A stretch of 64,000 nt of DNA. Origin: Gammaproteobacteria bacterium. GTDB taxonomy: Bacteria > Pseudomonadota > Gammaproteobacteria > JACKNK01. Below, piece by piece: positions 1 through 8,633 of the stretch. Position 1 is the first letter of the stretch. Every line of letters begins with the position of its first letter. The translations under genes were made by a program, and so were the position numbers. The stretch is taken from positions 558,001 to 622,000 of the forward strand of contig JACKNK010000001.1 in assembly GCA_024234955.1 (NCBI GenBank). The letters are read 5' to 3'. The notes under the pieces are model-generated. The model searched no databases, was not told the DNA's origin, and saw only the letters and a program-made list of their open reading frames with translations.

Positions 1-232
1 CCAGTCGCCGGGGGTAAAAGCGACCGGCATGCAGGGTCAATGGCTGACCATAACGACGAGCAAGCGCCATCTCCTCAAGCGGCACGTCCCGAACCAGCGA
101 TGCATCCCACATCGGCACCAGATCACCGACATCAAGTTCACCGTCCCTGACGCCCATTGCGTCACCAACGACGATACGGTCGATGAATCGCACATCTCGG
201 TCCTGCCAGCTCAAGCGGACTTCCACGCTCAC
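1..232 (-). CDS. Hypothetical protein, cut by the left edge
   Basis: An open frame on the minus strand runs off the left edge without a stop. I place the start at the GTG at 232 because GGGAGG lies just upstream of it; an ATG at 265 in the same frame has no good ribosome binding site. The 77 visible residues begin VSVEVRLSWQDRDVRFIDRI and look like a soluble, acidic, beta-rich protein. I do not recognise the family. It lies downstream of the sigma-54 activator on the same strand, with a gap of about 165 bases, so it may be co-transcribed with it and be T6SS-related. That link is inference. Confidence 0.5.
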   Translation of the reverse strand, partial: MSVEVRLSWQDRDVRFIDRIVVGDAMGVRDGELDVGDLVPMWDASLVRDVPLEEMALARRYGQPLTLHAGRFYPRRL

Positions 233-398
233 ACCGTTTCCCTCCCGATTAAAGCGTCTCAACATGGCGAATGACTATTTTGACTCGCCACGTCGAAATC
301 AGGGAAAACGCCGGACAGCACTCCGCTGGCAATCTTGGAACAACAAACCGATGGGGAAATGATCGCGTCAACCGCCCCACCCGGATCGATGCGTTGAT

Positions 399-1748
399 CT
401 AAGCCGCATTATCGGCATCGTCACGGAACCGATCCGGTGCGATGCCATGCTTATCCAATAAACGGGTAAAGGCTCGACGTTCCTTACCTGCCCGACGGGC
501 CGCTGCAGATACGTTACCGTTCGTCGTTTCCAGAATCCGACGCAGATAGTCGCGTTCGAAGCGCGCCACCACCCTCGCCTTTTCGTCCTGAAAATCCCCC
601 AGAGCCGCCGATGGCGACGCCCCGCCACCGATCTGCACCGGTTCGCCCATCACTGCCGGGACGCAGATGCTCGGCCCGGAACACATCACATGGCTGCGAT
701 GCAGCTGGTTCTCCAACTCACGCACGTTGCCCGGCCAGTCATAGGTATCCATCCAGCGAAGGGTCAACGGATGCAGACACTTCTGCGGCTCCTCATACTG
801 CCGTCCGAGATGACCGAGAAAATGTTCGGCCAACAATTCAACGTCGCCGTGGCGTTCCCGCAAGGGCGGCACCGTGAGATCGACCACATTGAGCCGGTAA
901 TACAGATCCTCACGAAAATGTCCCTGATCGACCCAGGCGTGCAGGTCGCGGTTGGTCGCGCAGACCACCCGCACATCCGCATGAAACAGACGTTCACTGC
1001 CCACCGGGCGATATTCACGATCCTGCAGGAAGCGCAGCAAGGCGCCTTGAGCGCGCGCTGAAAGACTGTCTACCTCATCAAGGAACAGGGTGCCCCCATC
1101 GGCCTGAGCAACCAGACCCCGACGTGCCTGTCGTGCGTCGGTGAACGCGCCACGTTCATGGCCGAACAATTCGGCAAGCAGCAGGTCGTCACTCAAGGCG
1201 GCACAGTTCACCGGGACGAAAGATCGATCCTGGCGGGGACTGCAGTAATGGACGGCACGCGCCACCAATTCCTTACCTGTCCCGGTCTCTCCCGAGATTG
1301 CCACCGGCGCTGTATAAGCCGCCACGGTGGGAATCTGCCGGCGCAAACTTCGAATCGCCTCGGAACGCCCGATGATGTTGCGTTCCAGCAGATCGACGAG
1401 CAACGGATCGCCACCGCTTTCACTGGCTATCGCGTCGATACAACGAGCCAGCAACGCCTCTTCGAAGGGCGCCACCAACACCTGCCGACAACGAGCCAGC
1501 AACCCGGCGCAATCGAGCACGCCGGCATCCAGGGCGACCAGCAAATCGATGTCGGCAACGGCACGCGCTGCGATTTCGCTCAACGCCGCGTGGTCGGCTG
1601 AACCCACCACCAGAATCCGTGCTTCGTGTACTGACAACCCGATCTGATGCAACAACCCACGACAGCGGTTTTCAACGGCTCGTGACTGCTCCGTGCAACC
1701 CGAACCCGATATTCCTGACGCAACATCGGTCGATGACGACAAGGTCAT
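399..1748 (-). CDS. Sigma-54-dependent transcriptional activator, VasH-like
   Basis: Bacterial enhancer-binding protein of 449 residues that would remodel sigma-54 RNA polymerase. The AAA+ domain is complete: Walker A GETGTGKE at residues 153-160, the sigma-54-contacting loop GAFTDA at 200-205, Walker B GGTLFLDEVD at 218-227, and the WPGNVRELEN segment further on. The C-terminus carries a Fis-type helix-turn-helix (NVSAAARRAGKERRAF). The N-terminal 120 residues resemble a degenerate receiver-like fold without an obvious phospho-acceptor Asp, so activation may not need a kinase. It is divergent from the T6SS operon, whose promoter has a -24/-12 element. VasH-type activators commonly sit in T6SS loci, so this is probably the dedicated activator. 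Confidence 0.9.
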   Translation of the reverse strand: MTLSSSTDVASGISGSGCTEQSRAVENRCRGLLHQIGLSVHEARILVVGSADHAALSEIAARAVADIDLLVALDAGVLDCAGLLARCRQVLVAPFEEALLARCIDAIASESGGDPLLVDLLERNIIGRSEAIRSLRRQIPTVAAYTAPVAISGETGTGKELVARAVHYCSPRQDRSFVPVNCAALSDDLLLAELFGHERGAFTDARQARRGLVAQADGGTLFLDEVDSLSARAQGALLRFLQDREYRPVGSERLFHADVRVVCATNRDLHAWVDQGHFREDLYYRLNVVDLTVPPLRERHGDVELLAEHFLGHLGRQYEEPQKCLHPLTLRWMDTYDWPGNVRELENQLHRSHVMCSGPSICVPAVMGEPVQIGGGASPSAALGDFQDEKARVVARFERDYLRRILETTNGNVSAAARRAGKERRAFTRLLDKHGIAPDRFRDDADNAA

Positions 1749-1866
1749 AGCTCCTCCGACGATTCTTGTTTCCGTGCTCCAGCACAGTGCTTGAATTTCT
1801 CTGACGGTTGCCGCCTCGACTCATACATTCAATCACTTGGATTCGAATATTCGAGCCATCTGCCAT

Positions 1867-1884
1867 GTGCGCGCATACGCGCAC
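1867..1884. repeat. Perfect inverted repeat, possible operator
   Basis: GTGCGCG, a 4-base spacer CATA, and CGCGCAC form an exact palindrome about 120 bases upstream of the activator start. A second perfect palindrome, TCGAATATTCGA, lies at 1843-1854. Either could be an operator for the activator gene or simply a GC-rich hairpin; nothing in the sequence decides this. Confidence 0.4.
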
Positions 1885-1982
1885 GGGTTGGTGATGCAAC
1901 GGGCTTGATCATAGACGGCTCGACAGAAAAGCAAGTGGCGAATTGTAAATTCGTGCGTTTTTGCCGGACGCGATGCGAATTC

Positions 1983-2095
1983 TGGGGCAACCACACCTCG
2001 GTATGGGGTTTCTCTGCCCCACCCCCGGCAAAGCCCCTTTCCTCCCCGCTTTCGGCATCTGCCAGGGCCCGATGGACTGGGGCATTCCTGCCTCA
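1983..2095 (+). promoter_or_regulatory. Candidate upstream activator sites for the sigma-54 activator
   Basis: Two 18-base near-palindromes with 4-base spacers share the same half-sites: TGGGGTT-TCTC-TGCCCCA at 2004-2021 and TGGGGCA-TTCC-TGCCTCA at 2078-2095. A further half-site TGGGGCA lies at 1983-1989. Starts are spaced 21 and 74 bases apart, close to two and seven helical turns, so all would face the same side of DNA. They lie roughly 70-180 bases upstream of the -24 element, the normal position for enhancer-binding-protein sites. The binding protein is inferred. Confidence 0.6.
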
Positions 2096-2160
2096 GCCCA
2101 AAGCCCGAATATGCATATTAATTTCATGTATTTTCAAATACTTAATAAGTTTTTCTCACC

Positions 2161-2176
2161 TTGGCACGGCACTTGA
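2161..2176 (+). promoter_or_regulatory. Sigma-54 (-24/-12) promoter of the T6SS operon
   Basis: TTGGCACGGCACTTGA fits the sigma-54 consensus TGGCACG-N4-TTGC closely. GG of the -24 box is at 2163-2164, and the -12 box is TTGA with A in place of the usual C. Spacing from GG to the -12 dinucleotide is the required 10 bases. The first T6SS gene starts about 60 bases downstream, and the sigma-54 activator is divergent. Confidence 0.75.
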
Positions 2177-2236
2177 CAGGGTAAGTCGTGGAACCTCCAC
2201 CGAAACCGACATATTCAGTCCAGGGAGAAACACACC

Positions 2237-2533
2237 GTGGCGCAACAAAAACCGAGGCCAACCCTGAAGCAAGCCCCCAAGCAGGTCACCGATACCGCTG
2301 CCGCCATCGAGCGTTATCTGGGTTCCCGACCTCAGGCGGCCGAAACGGTGGAAGGCATTGCCCGGTGGTGGTTGCACCGCCAGCGTTTCGAGGATTCGGT
2401 GGAAATGGTTCAACGCGCGCTCGACCTTCTGGTGCGGCGCGGAGTGGTCGAACGGCTTGCCCTGTCCGGGGGCCAACCGATGTACCGGAAGGCGCCCGGA
2501 GAGTCGTCAAGTGAAGTTCGGGCCTTGATGTAA
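2237..2533 (+). CDS. Small winged-helix-like protein, first gene of the T6SS operon
   Basis: A protein of 98 residues starting at GTG, chosen because AGGGAGA lies 8 bases upstream. After a basic, disordered N-terminus (about 20 residues), residues 23-88 have the rhythm of a winged helix: helices around AIERYLG, TVEGIARWWL and SVEMVQRALDLLVRRGVVER, then a beta wing ending in PMYRK. I cannot assign it to a named family. It is the first gene behind the sigma-54 promoter and is followed 46 bases later by the sheath gene, so it may regulate or assist assembly. That role is inferred only from position. Confidence 0.75.
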   Translation: MAQQKPRPTLKQAPKQVTDTAAAIERYLGSRPQAAETVEGIARWWLHRQRFEDSVEMVQRALDLLVRRGVVERLALSGGQPMYRKAPGESSSEVRALM

Positions 2534-2579
2534 CGCACGCCGACGCAACGGCATTGAAGAACAGAGGAGTGGCATAGCC

Positions 2580-4715
2580 ATGGGCGAGAGCATTCAACAG
2601 GCGCTGACGAGGGTTCGTCCCCCACGCGTCAAGATCACTTATGACGTGGAAACCGGCGGCGCGATGGAGAAGCTGGAGCTGCCGTTCATCGTCGGCATCT
2701 TCGCGGACCTCACCGGCGATCGTGACCCCGAGGTGGAACCCACCCCGGTCAAGGCACGCAAGCTGGTCGATATCGATCGCGACAACTTCGACGATGTACT
2801 TGAGTCCTGCGCGCCCAGGGCGAAGATTTCCGAAGTCCCCAACGTGCTGCCGGGCAAGACCGGCAACCTGTCCGGGGCCATCCAGTTCCACAAATTTGAC
2901 GATTTCGAACCCATGTCGGTGATCCGCGCGGTCCCCGACCTCGCCGAGATCTACGCCGAACGCGGTCGCATCCGCGCGTTCCAGGCCAAATCCGAGGCCT
3001 CCGACACCCTGGCCAAAATCGCGGATTCGGCGGTCAGCTTTGAACCCAAGCTCAAGGACGACGGCACGCCGGACGGCACCGTCGGCGACGATGTGCGCAA
3101 GGAACTGTCCGCCGCCTTCGCCGCCGACAAGCCGGAAACCTGGGGCGACGCCGCCGATGCCGACACCGTCAAGGAGATCCTCGACAGCATGCTGCGCGGC
3201 GACGACCGCGCCGATGCCGCCAAGCTCAAGGCCGCCAAGGAAATGATCGGACAGTTCGTCAAGGACGTGCTCACCGACATCAGCGACACCAACAAACTGG
3301 TGGCCGGCAAGCTCATGGATCAGCGGGTCTGCCAGATCGACCGCGCCATCGGGCGTCAGCTCGACCTGATCCTGCACAGCAAGGGCTTCCAGACCATGGA
3401 AGGCACCTGGCGCGGCATGCATTACCTGGTGTTCAACACCGAGACCAGCAAGACCCTGAAGCTGCGGGTCATGAACATCACCAAGGGCGAACTGCTCAAG
3501 GAGATGGAAAAGGCCCCGGAATTCGACCAGAGCCACATCTTCAAGCTGATCTACGAGGCCGAGTACGGCACCTACGGCGGCAATCCCTACAGCCTGCTGG
3601 TCGGGGATTACGAATTCGGTCGCGACGGCCCGGACCAGGCCCTGCTGATCAAGATGTCGCAGGTCGCCGCCGCCGCGCACGCGCCCTTCATCGCCGCCGC
3701 CTACGCACAGTTGTTCGACCTGGCGACGTTCGAGGACCTGTCCCGTCCGCGCGACTTGACCAAGATCTTTGAGAGCATCGAACTCGCGGAATGGACCGCC
3801 TTCCGTGAAAGCGAAGACTCCCGATACGTGACGCTGGCCATGCCGCGTGTGCTCCTGCGGACCCCTTACGGCGAAAAGACCAACCCGGTCGATGGCGTCG
3901 CCTACGAGGAAGACGTGGACCTCTATCCGGACCCGGACCCGAACGCCCCGGCCGTCGATCTGTTCGCCAACGACAAGACCGAATGCGCCTGGGACGACAA
4001 GCAGCGCGCCGCCGAACTCGCCAAACGCACGCCGCGTGGCAAGGACGGACGCAAGTTCCTGTGGGGCAACCCGGCTTATGTCCTCGCCGAACGCATCACC
4101 CATGCCTTCGCGCTGTACTCCTGGACCGCCGCAATCCGTGGCGTGAAGGGCGGCGGCCTGGTTGAAGGCCTGCCGGTCTACACCTATCGCACGGCGGAAG
4201 GCGACGTGACCATGACCTGCCCCACCCAGGTGACCATCACCGACCGTCGCGAGAAAGAACTCAACGACCTCGGCTTCATGGCCATCTGCCACTGCAAGGG
4301 CACCAACAAGGCGGCGTTCTTCGGCGGCCAGACCACCAACTCGCCGAAGAAGTACTTCAGCGCCTCGGCCAACGCCAACGCCAAGCTCAGCTCGATGCTG
4401 CCGTACATGCTCGCGGCCTCCCGTTTCGCGCATTACCTGAAGGTATTGATGCGCGAACGCATCGGCTCGTTCATGACCCGCGCCAATGTCGAGAGCTTCC
4501 TCAACGACTGGATCGCCAACTACGTGCTGCTGGACGACAACGCCCCGCAGGAGGTCAAGGCGGCCTATCCGCTGCGCGCCGCCCAGGTCAACGTTACCGA
4601 CGATCCGGCCAACCCCGGTTCGTACAAGGCCACGGTGTTCCTCAAGCCGCACTTCCAGCTGGAAGAACTCTCCACGTCGATCCGTCTGGTCGCCGACCTG
4701 CCGGGTGGCGGTTGA
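2580..4715 (+). CDS. tssBC: TssB-TssC fusion: single-chain T6SS contractile sheath protein
   Basis: One uninterrupted frame of 711 residues contains both sheath subunits, which are normally separate genes of roughly 165 and 495 residues. Residues 1-150 are TssB/VipA: the start MGESIQQALTRVRPPRVKIT, then DIDRDNFDDVL and FDDFEPMSVIRAVP. Residues 150-190 are an acidic, Gly/Asp-rich linker. From about 190 to the end is TssC/VipB: RQLDLILHSKGFQTMEGTWR, GLPVYTYR, and the C-terminal PHFQLEELSTSIRLVADLP. The sheath contracts to drive the Hcp tube. AGAGGAG precedes the ATG by 10 bases. The fusion is in frame with coding-type composition through the linker, so a sequencing error is not the obvious explanation. 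Confidence 0.9.
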   Translation: MGESIQQALTRVRPPRVKITYDVETGGAMEKLELPFIVGIFADLTGDRDPEVEPTPVKARKLVDIDRDNFDDVLESCAPRAKISEVPNVLPGKTGNLSGAIQFHKFDDFEPMSVIRAVPDLAEIYAERGRIRAFQAKSEASDTLAKIADSAVSFEPKLKDDGTPDGTVGDDVRKELSAAFAADKPETWGDAADADTVKEILDSMLRGDDRADAAKLKAAKEMIGQFVKDVLTDISDTNKLVAGKLMDQRVCQIDRAIGRQLDLILHSKGFQTMEGTWRGMHYLVFNTETSKTLKLRVMNITKGELLKEMEKAPEFDQSHIFKLIYEAEYGTYGGNPYSLLVGDYEFGRDGPDQALLIKMSQVAAAAHAPFIAAAYAQLFDLATFEDLSRPRDLTKIFESIELAEWTAFRESEDSRYVTLAMPRVLLRTPYGEKTNPVDGVAYEEDVDLYPDPDPNAPAVDLFANDKTECAWDDKQRAAELAKRTPRGKDGRKFLWGNPAYVLAERITHAFALYSWTAAIRGVKGGGLVEGLPVYTYRTAEGDVTMTCPTQVTITDRREKELNDLGFMAICHCKGTNKAAFFGGQTTNSPKKYFSASANANAKLSSMLPYMLAASRFAHYLKVLMRERIGSFMTRANVESFLNDWIANYVLLDDNAPQEVKAAYPLRAAQVNVTDDPANPGSYKATVFLKPHFQLEELSTSIRLVADLPGGG

Positions 4716-4761
4716 TCCGCCCACAACGACCACACGCAACGAATCAATTTAGGAGAACACC

Positions 4762-5343
4762 ATGGATCTCATTCTTCTGGAACCCGGCGACGACGCCGTG
4801 TTCGGCGGCGAAGCCAACGACTGGGCCACCGGCGGCACCTTGATCGACAACGCCTGGCGCGACGAAATCCTCAAGCACAAGCAGAGCATCGAGCTGGTCT
4901 CGATCCATCAGGGCTTGAAGCAACAGGTCACCACCGACGTCAGCAATTCCGCCCGTACCTCCGGCCGACCGGTGATCACCGAATTCACCTGCGTCAAATA
5001 CGTCGATAAGACCTCGGTCGCGATGTACGACTACTGCCTGCGCGCCCAGCCGCTCGGCAAGGGCGCGGACCAGCCGACCAAGATCTACATCATGCGCAAC
5101 TCGGGTGACGCGACCGCCAACATCATGACCTTCTCGCTGCGCGACGCGATCATCTCGGAGATCCAGTTCCAGTCGCATCCGGACGACATGCCCACGGAAC
5201 AGTTCAAGATCAACTTCACCGAGATCCTGTGGGAGTTCACGGTACAGACCGCCGACACCTCGCGCACCTCCGGCAAGCACGCCGCCGGCTGGTCCGTGGC
5301 CCGCAACCGGCCGATCGGCGCCTTCACCGGCGCGAGCGAGTAA
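4762..5343 (+). CDS. hcp: Hcp (TssD), T6SS inner tube protein
   Basis: A protein of 193 residues of the Hcp family, slightly longer than the usual 160-172. Family landmarks include KHKQSIELVSIHQGLKQQV near the start, the conserved block ITEFTCVKYVDKTSVAMYDY around residues 73-92, and EQFKINFTEILWEFTVQ near the end. Hcp forms hexameric rings that stack into the secreted tube inside the sheath. The extra C-terminal stretch (SGKHAAGWSVARNRPIGAF) is the main difference from typical members. AGGAGA at 4751-4756 is a good ribosome binding site for the ATG. The gene directly follows the sheath fusion, 46 bases downstream. Confidence 0.93.
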   Translation: MDLILLEPGDDAVFGGEANDWATGGTLIDNAWRDEILKHKQSIELVSIHQGLKQQVTTDVSNSARTSGRPVITEFTCVKYVDKTSVAMYDYCLRAQPLGKGADQPTKIYIMRNSGDATANIMTFSLRDAIISEIQFQSHPDDMPTEQFKINFTEILWEFTVQTADTSRTSGKHAAGWSVARNRPIGAFTGASE

Positions 5344-5370
5344 CCGACCTACCCGGTCGGACCGGCCATC

Positions 5371-5790
5371 ATGAACAGCGGACGCCGCTTCCTGTTCGAA
5401 CGTCTCGCGGGTATCGAAGCCGATGGTTTCGATCCGCGCGAGGCGGTCGCACAGCAGGTGCAACGCATGGTCGATACCATTCCCATGGAAGACCCGGACG
5501 ACGCCCTGGCGGACGGTGCCCACCTGCTCAATTTCGGCCTGCCGCCGGTGGTCGATCTGGGCCTCTCAACACCCGCCGAACGTGAGCTCTACGCCGATCA
5601 TCTGCGAAATCTGCTGCGTCGCTTCGAACCGCGTCTGGCCAACCCGAAAGTGGCCTTCAGCGGCGCTTTGAGCGGCCCACACCCCATTGGCATCGACATC
5701 ACGGCCCGTCTGGACGCCGGCACCGAAGACGAAATCATCCGCTTCCACGTCGATGCCGACGGCTTGACCGACCGCACCACCGGAGGCTGA
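5371..5790 (+). CDS. tssE: TssE, gp25-like T6SS baseplate protein
   Basis: A protein of 139 residues with the GPW/gp25 fold. The signature segments are LLNFGLPPVVDL (residues about 50-61) and the conserved FEPRL at about 83-87, which in phage gp25 and TssE helps initiate sheath polymerisation on the baseplate. The length is normal for the family. It starts 27 bases after hcp and is 3 bases from tssF, so translation is probably coupled within the operon. Confidence 0.92.
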   Translation: MNSGRRFLFERLAGIEADGFDPREAVAQQVQRMVDTIPMEDPDDALADGAHLLNFGLPPVVDLGLSTPAERELYADHLRNLLRRFEPRLANPKVAFSGALSGPHPIGIDITARLDAGTEDEIIRFHVDADGLTDRTTGG

Positions 5791-5793
5791 GCC

Positions 5794-7626
5794 ATGTCCT
5801 CCGTGACCGGACTCCGTTCGTACTTCCAACGCGAACTGCGCGGTCTGCGCGACGATGCGACCCGCTTCGCCGCCGATCATCCCGGCATCGCCCGCGAACT
5901 CGGTCTGGCCCGTGGCCAGTCGCGCGACCCGCAGGTCGAGTTGCTGATGCAGAGCTTTGCGTACCTGACCGGTCGCCTGAACTTCCGCCTCGACGAAGAC
6001 CGGGGGCTGATCCCAAACCTCTTGCTCGGTCTGCTCTATCCCCATCTGCAGGCCCCGATGCCGCCGATGGCGGTCGCCAGAATCGATGTCAAACCCGATG
6101 GCGCGAACTTCGTCGAAGGCTGGACCCTGAAACGCGATCGACAGATTTACGCGACCGCCACCATTCCCGGCGGTGCGGAAGTGAACTGCCGCATGCGCAC
6201 CGTCTACGACACGCCATTGCTGCCCTTGCGGGTGGAATCCGTGGAGCTGGCCTCGGCCAACGAGTTTGGCCTGATCGCGACACAAGGTGGCACCCGGGGC
6301 CGCCCGGCGCAGAGCGTGCTGCGCGTCGATGTGGTTCGTGAAGGCGATGAAGACATCAAGAACCTCAATCTCTCCAGCCTGCGCTTTCATATCCAGGGCG
6401 ACGACCGCAACGCTTACGCGCTCTACGAACTCATCGCCCAGCATTGCACCGGGGTCGCGGTCCGCGCCAACAAGGACAGCCCGGCACGCATGCTCGGTAC
6501 CGACGCCATCCGCTGGCTCGGCTTCGAGGCCGACGAAGCCGCGCTCCCCGCATCGCCGCAGACGCACCCGGGATTCCGGCTGTTGCAGGAGTACTTCGCG
6601 TTTCGCGAGAAATTCCTGTTCTTCGACATCAACGGGATTGACGCCAGCGACACCGAGGGCCGTTTGCAACTGCTGTTCCTGATCGACAAGGCCAGCAATC
6701 CGAACGCCGTCGTGCGACGCGATGCGCTGCAACTCAACTGCGTGCCGCTGATCAACCTCTATCCGCAACGCATCGAACCGCTACGCCTGGATCAGCGCGA
6801 CTACGAATACCGCCTCGTCGGCGACGCCTCGCGGCACCGTTTTTGCGAAATTCACACCGTGCTCGAACTGTCGGCGCTGCAACCGGACGGCAGCGAACGC
6901 GAACTCGCGCCCTATTTTGCCGCTGCGCGTTACGACCAACTGGTCGCACACGACTATTTCTATCTGCCGCGCCGGGCCTTGAGCCAGCTGCCATCGGTCC
7001 CCGGGACCGAACTGCATCTGTCCTTCCTGGACTTGAAGCTCTGCCTGGGCAAACCGCCGGGCGACGCCATCGTCGGGCGTGCCCTATGCACCAACCGCCG
7101 CCTCGCCGAGCACCTCGGTCCCAGCGACCAACTGGAACTGGAAGGGGCCGGGCCGGTGAACGGCATCCGCCTGCTCGGCAAACCCAGTCCGCACCGTTCA
7201 CCGCGTGTGCTCGGCATCGAACCCTGGGCGCTGCTCGCACAGCTCTCCCCGAATTATCTGTCCCTGTCCGACCACGTCGATTCGCTGGGCGCACTCAAAC
7301 GCATGCTGAATCTGCACTGCGACGCCGATGTGCCTGCCAACACCCGCGAGATCGACGCCCTTCAGGAACTGCATTGCCACCCTTCCGTGAAACGCTTGGG
7401 TGGTGGCGGTGCCTGGCGCGGTCTGACTCGCGGGCTTGGCCTGCGATTGACCGTCAATGACGACGCCTTCGACGCCGGCAGCGCGCTGCTGTTCGGTGAA
7501 GTGCTGCAACGTTTCTTCGCCCTCTACGCCGCCGTCAACAGCTTCACGACGCTGTCGCTGGTCGGCAAAACCCAAGGAGTCACCAAGCAATGGCCGCCCA
7601 TGGTTGGCGATCGCATCGTGCTCTAG
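5794..7626 (+). CDS. tssF: TssF, T6SS baseplate wedge protein
   Basis: A protein of 610 residues matching TssF/ImpG/VasA in length and in characteristic segments: the N-terminal YFQRELRGLRDDATRFAADH, then SREDPQVE-like SRDPQVELLMQSFAYLTGRL and LLLGLLYPHLQAPMPPMAV. The protein forms wedge complexes with TssG, TssE and TssK in the baseplate. The ATG follows the tssE stop by 3 bases. Its 3' end overlaps the next gene by 37 bases, a common tssF-tssG arrangement. Confidence 0.93.
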   Translation: MSSVTGLRSYFQRELRGLRDDATRFAADHPGIARELGLARGQSRDPQVELLMQSFAYLTGRLNFRLDEDRGLIPNLLLGLLYPHLQAPMPPMAVARIDVKPDGANFVEGWTLKRDRQIYATATIPGGAEVNCRMRTVYDTPLLPLRVESVELASANEFGLIATQGGTRGRPAQSVLRVDVVREGDEDIKNLNLSSLRFHIQGDDRNAYALYELIAQHCTGVAVRANKDSPARMLGTDAIRWLGFEADEAALPASPQTHPGFRLLQEYFAFREKFLFFDINGIDASDTEGRLQLLFLIDKASNPNAVVRRDALQLNCVPLINLYPQRIEPLRLDQRDYEYRLVGDASRHRFCEIHTVLELSALQPDGSERELAPYFAAARYDQLVAHDYFYLPRRALSQLPSVPGTELHLSFLDLKLCLGKPPGDAIVGRALCTNRRLAEHLGPSDQLELEGAGPVNGIRLLGKPSPHRSPRVLGIEPWALLAQLSPNYLSLSDHVDSLGALKRMLNLHCDADVPANTREIDALQELHCHPSVKRLGGGGAWRGLTRGLGLRLTVNDDAFDAGSALLFGEVLQRFFALYAAVNSFTTLSLVGKTQGVTKQWPPMVGDRIVL

Positions 7627-8633
7627 GCACGCAACTGGTCGAGGATTTCGCCGGCTTCGATTACTACCAACTGGTACGTCTGAGCCGTCATCTCCTCACA
7701 CGCGCCGATGCCACCGCGTCCGAAGCGAACATCGACGCGCGTCTCGACGTGCGCGCCGATCTGTCTGCCGCATTTGGTGCCTTCGAAGTCAGCGCCTTCG
7801 AACGCAATGCCTATCGCGACACCGTGACCCTGCGTTCCCCCAACTACTGCGTGGCCGGCAGCGCCTCCCCCCTGCCTGCGCCGTTCGTTGAATGGCTGCG
7901 CGATCTGGTTCGCGATGGCCATCACGCGATGGCGGACTTCTTCGATCTGTTCAATCGCCGCGTGCATATGTGGCGCTGGCGCATCAAGTCGCGCCTTCAT
8001 CCCGGTCTGCACAACGCCCACCCGGATCAAAGCGACTTCGCCGATTATCTCGGCGCCATCATCGGCCTTTCCGATCCGGAGCTGGTCCGTCACCTGCCGC
8101 TGCCTCGGCGTGCGCTGTTGGGCCTGGCCGGTCTGCTCGCCGACGGTCGGCGCAGCGCCGCCACCCTCACCCAATCGCTGACCGTGTTGCTGGGAGCGAA
8201 AGTCCGTATTGAACCGCTGATCGGTCGCTGGCTGGCGATCGACAACGATCAACGCAATTCCCTCGGTCGGACCAACTCCCGTCTCGGTGAAAATATCGTG
8301 CTCGGTCGTCGTTGGTTCGATCCACAAGGCGCGGTGGAACTGCGGGTCGCGGCACTGCCCTACACCCTGGTCTGCGACCTGCTCCCCGGTGGCGAGCGAC
8401 ACGATGTCCTGCGCGACCTGCTGCGCCTGCTGACCGAACGCCGCGTGGACGTCTGGATGGTGTTCACCGTGCTCAGCGACAGCGCGCCGCGCATCCGCCT
8501 CAGCGGCAACGAAAAGGCGTGCGCGCCCCGGCTCGGCTACACCGCCGTTGCGGGCCAACGCTTCGCCCCGGGCGAAACCCGCGAAGTGCGCTTTCTGGTG
8601 CCCGCCTTCGATTGCGATGGAGGTGAGGTATGA
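7590..8633 (+). CDS. tssG: TssG, T6SS baseplate wedge protein
   Basis: A protein of 347 residues of the TssG/ImpH/VasB family, seen in segments such as FAGFDYYQLVRLS near the start, LRSPNYCVAGSASPLPAPF in the first third, and the later FDLFNRRVHMWRWR. It partners TssF in the baseplate wedge. The start at 7590 lies inside the tssF frame with a 37-base overlap; a later start would remove conserved N-terminal sequence. The last bases ATGA are shared with the start of vgrG. Confidence 0.9.
   Translation: MAAHGWRSHRALGTQLVEDFAGFDYYQLVRLSRHLLTRADATASEANIDARLDVRADLSAAFGAFEVSAFERNAYRDTVTLRSPNYCVAGSASPLPAPFVEWLRDLVRDGHHAMADFFDLFNRRVHMWRWRIKSRLHPGLHNAHPDQSDFADYLGAIIGLSDPELVRHLPLPRRALLGLAGLLADGRRSAATLTQSLTVLLGAKVRIEPLIGRWLAIDNDQRNSLGRTNSRLGENIVLGRRWFDPQGAVELRVAALPYTLVCDLLPGGERHDVLRDLLRLLTERRVDVWMVFTVLSDSAPRIRLSGNEKACAPRLGYTAVAGQRFAPGETREVRFLVPAFDCDGGEV

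Noticed and set aside
1749..2236. Small frames in the activator-T6SS gap as genes
   Set aside because: None has a good ribosome binding site or sensible sequence; the gap is better explained by promoter elements.
2286..4739. Minus-strand frame of 817 codons opposite the sheath gene
   Set aside because: It is the mirror of a strongly conserved plus-strand gene in GC-rich DNA, with a composition full of Gly, Val and His and no homology.
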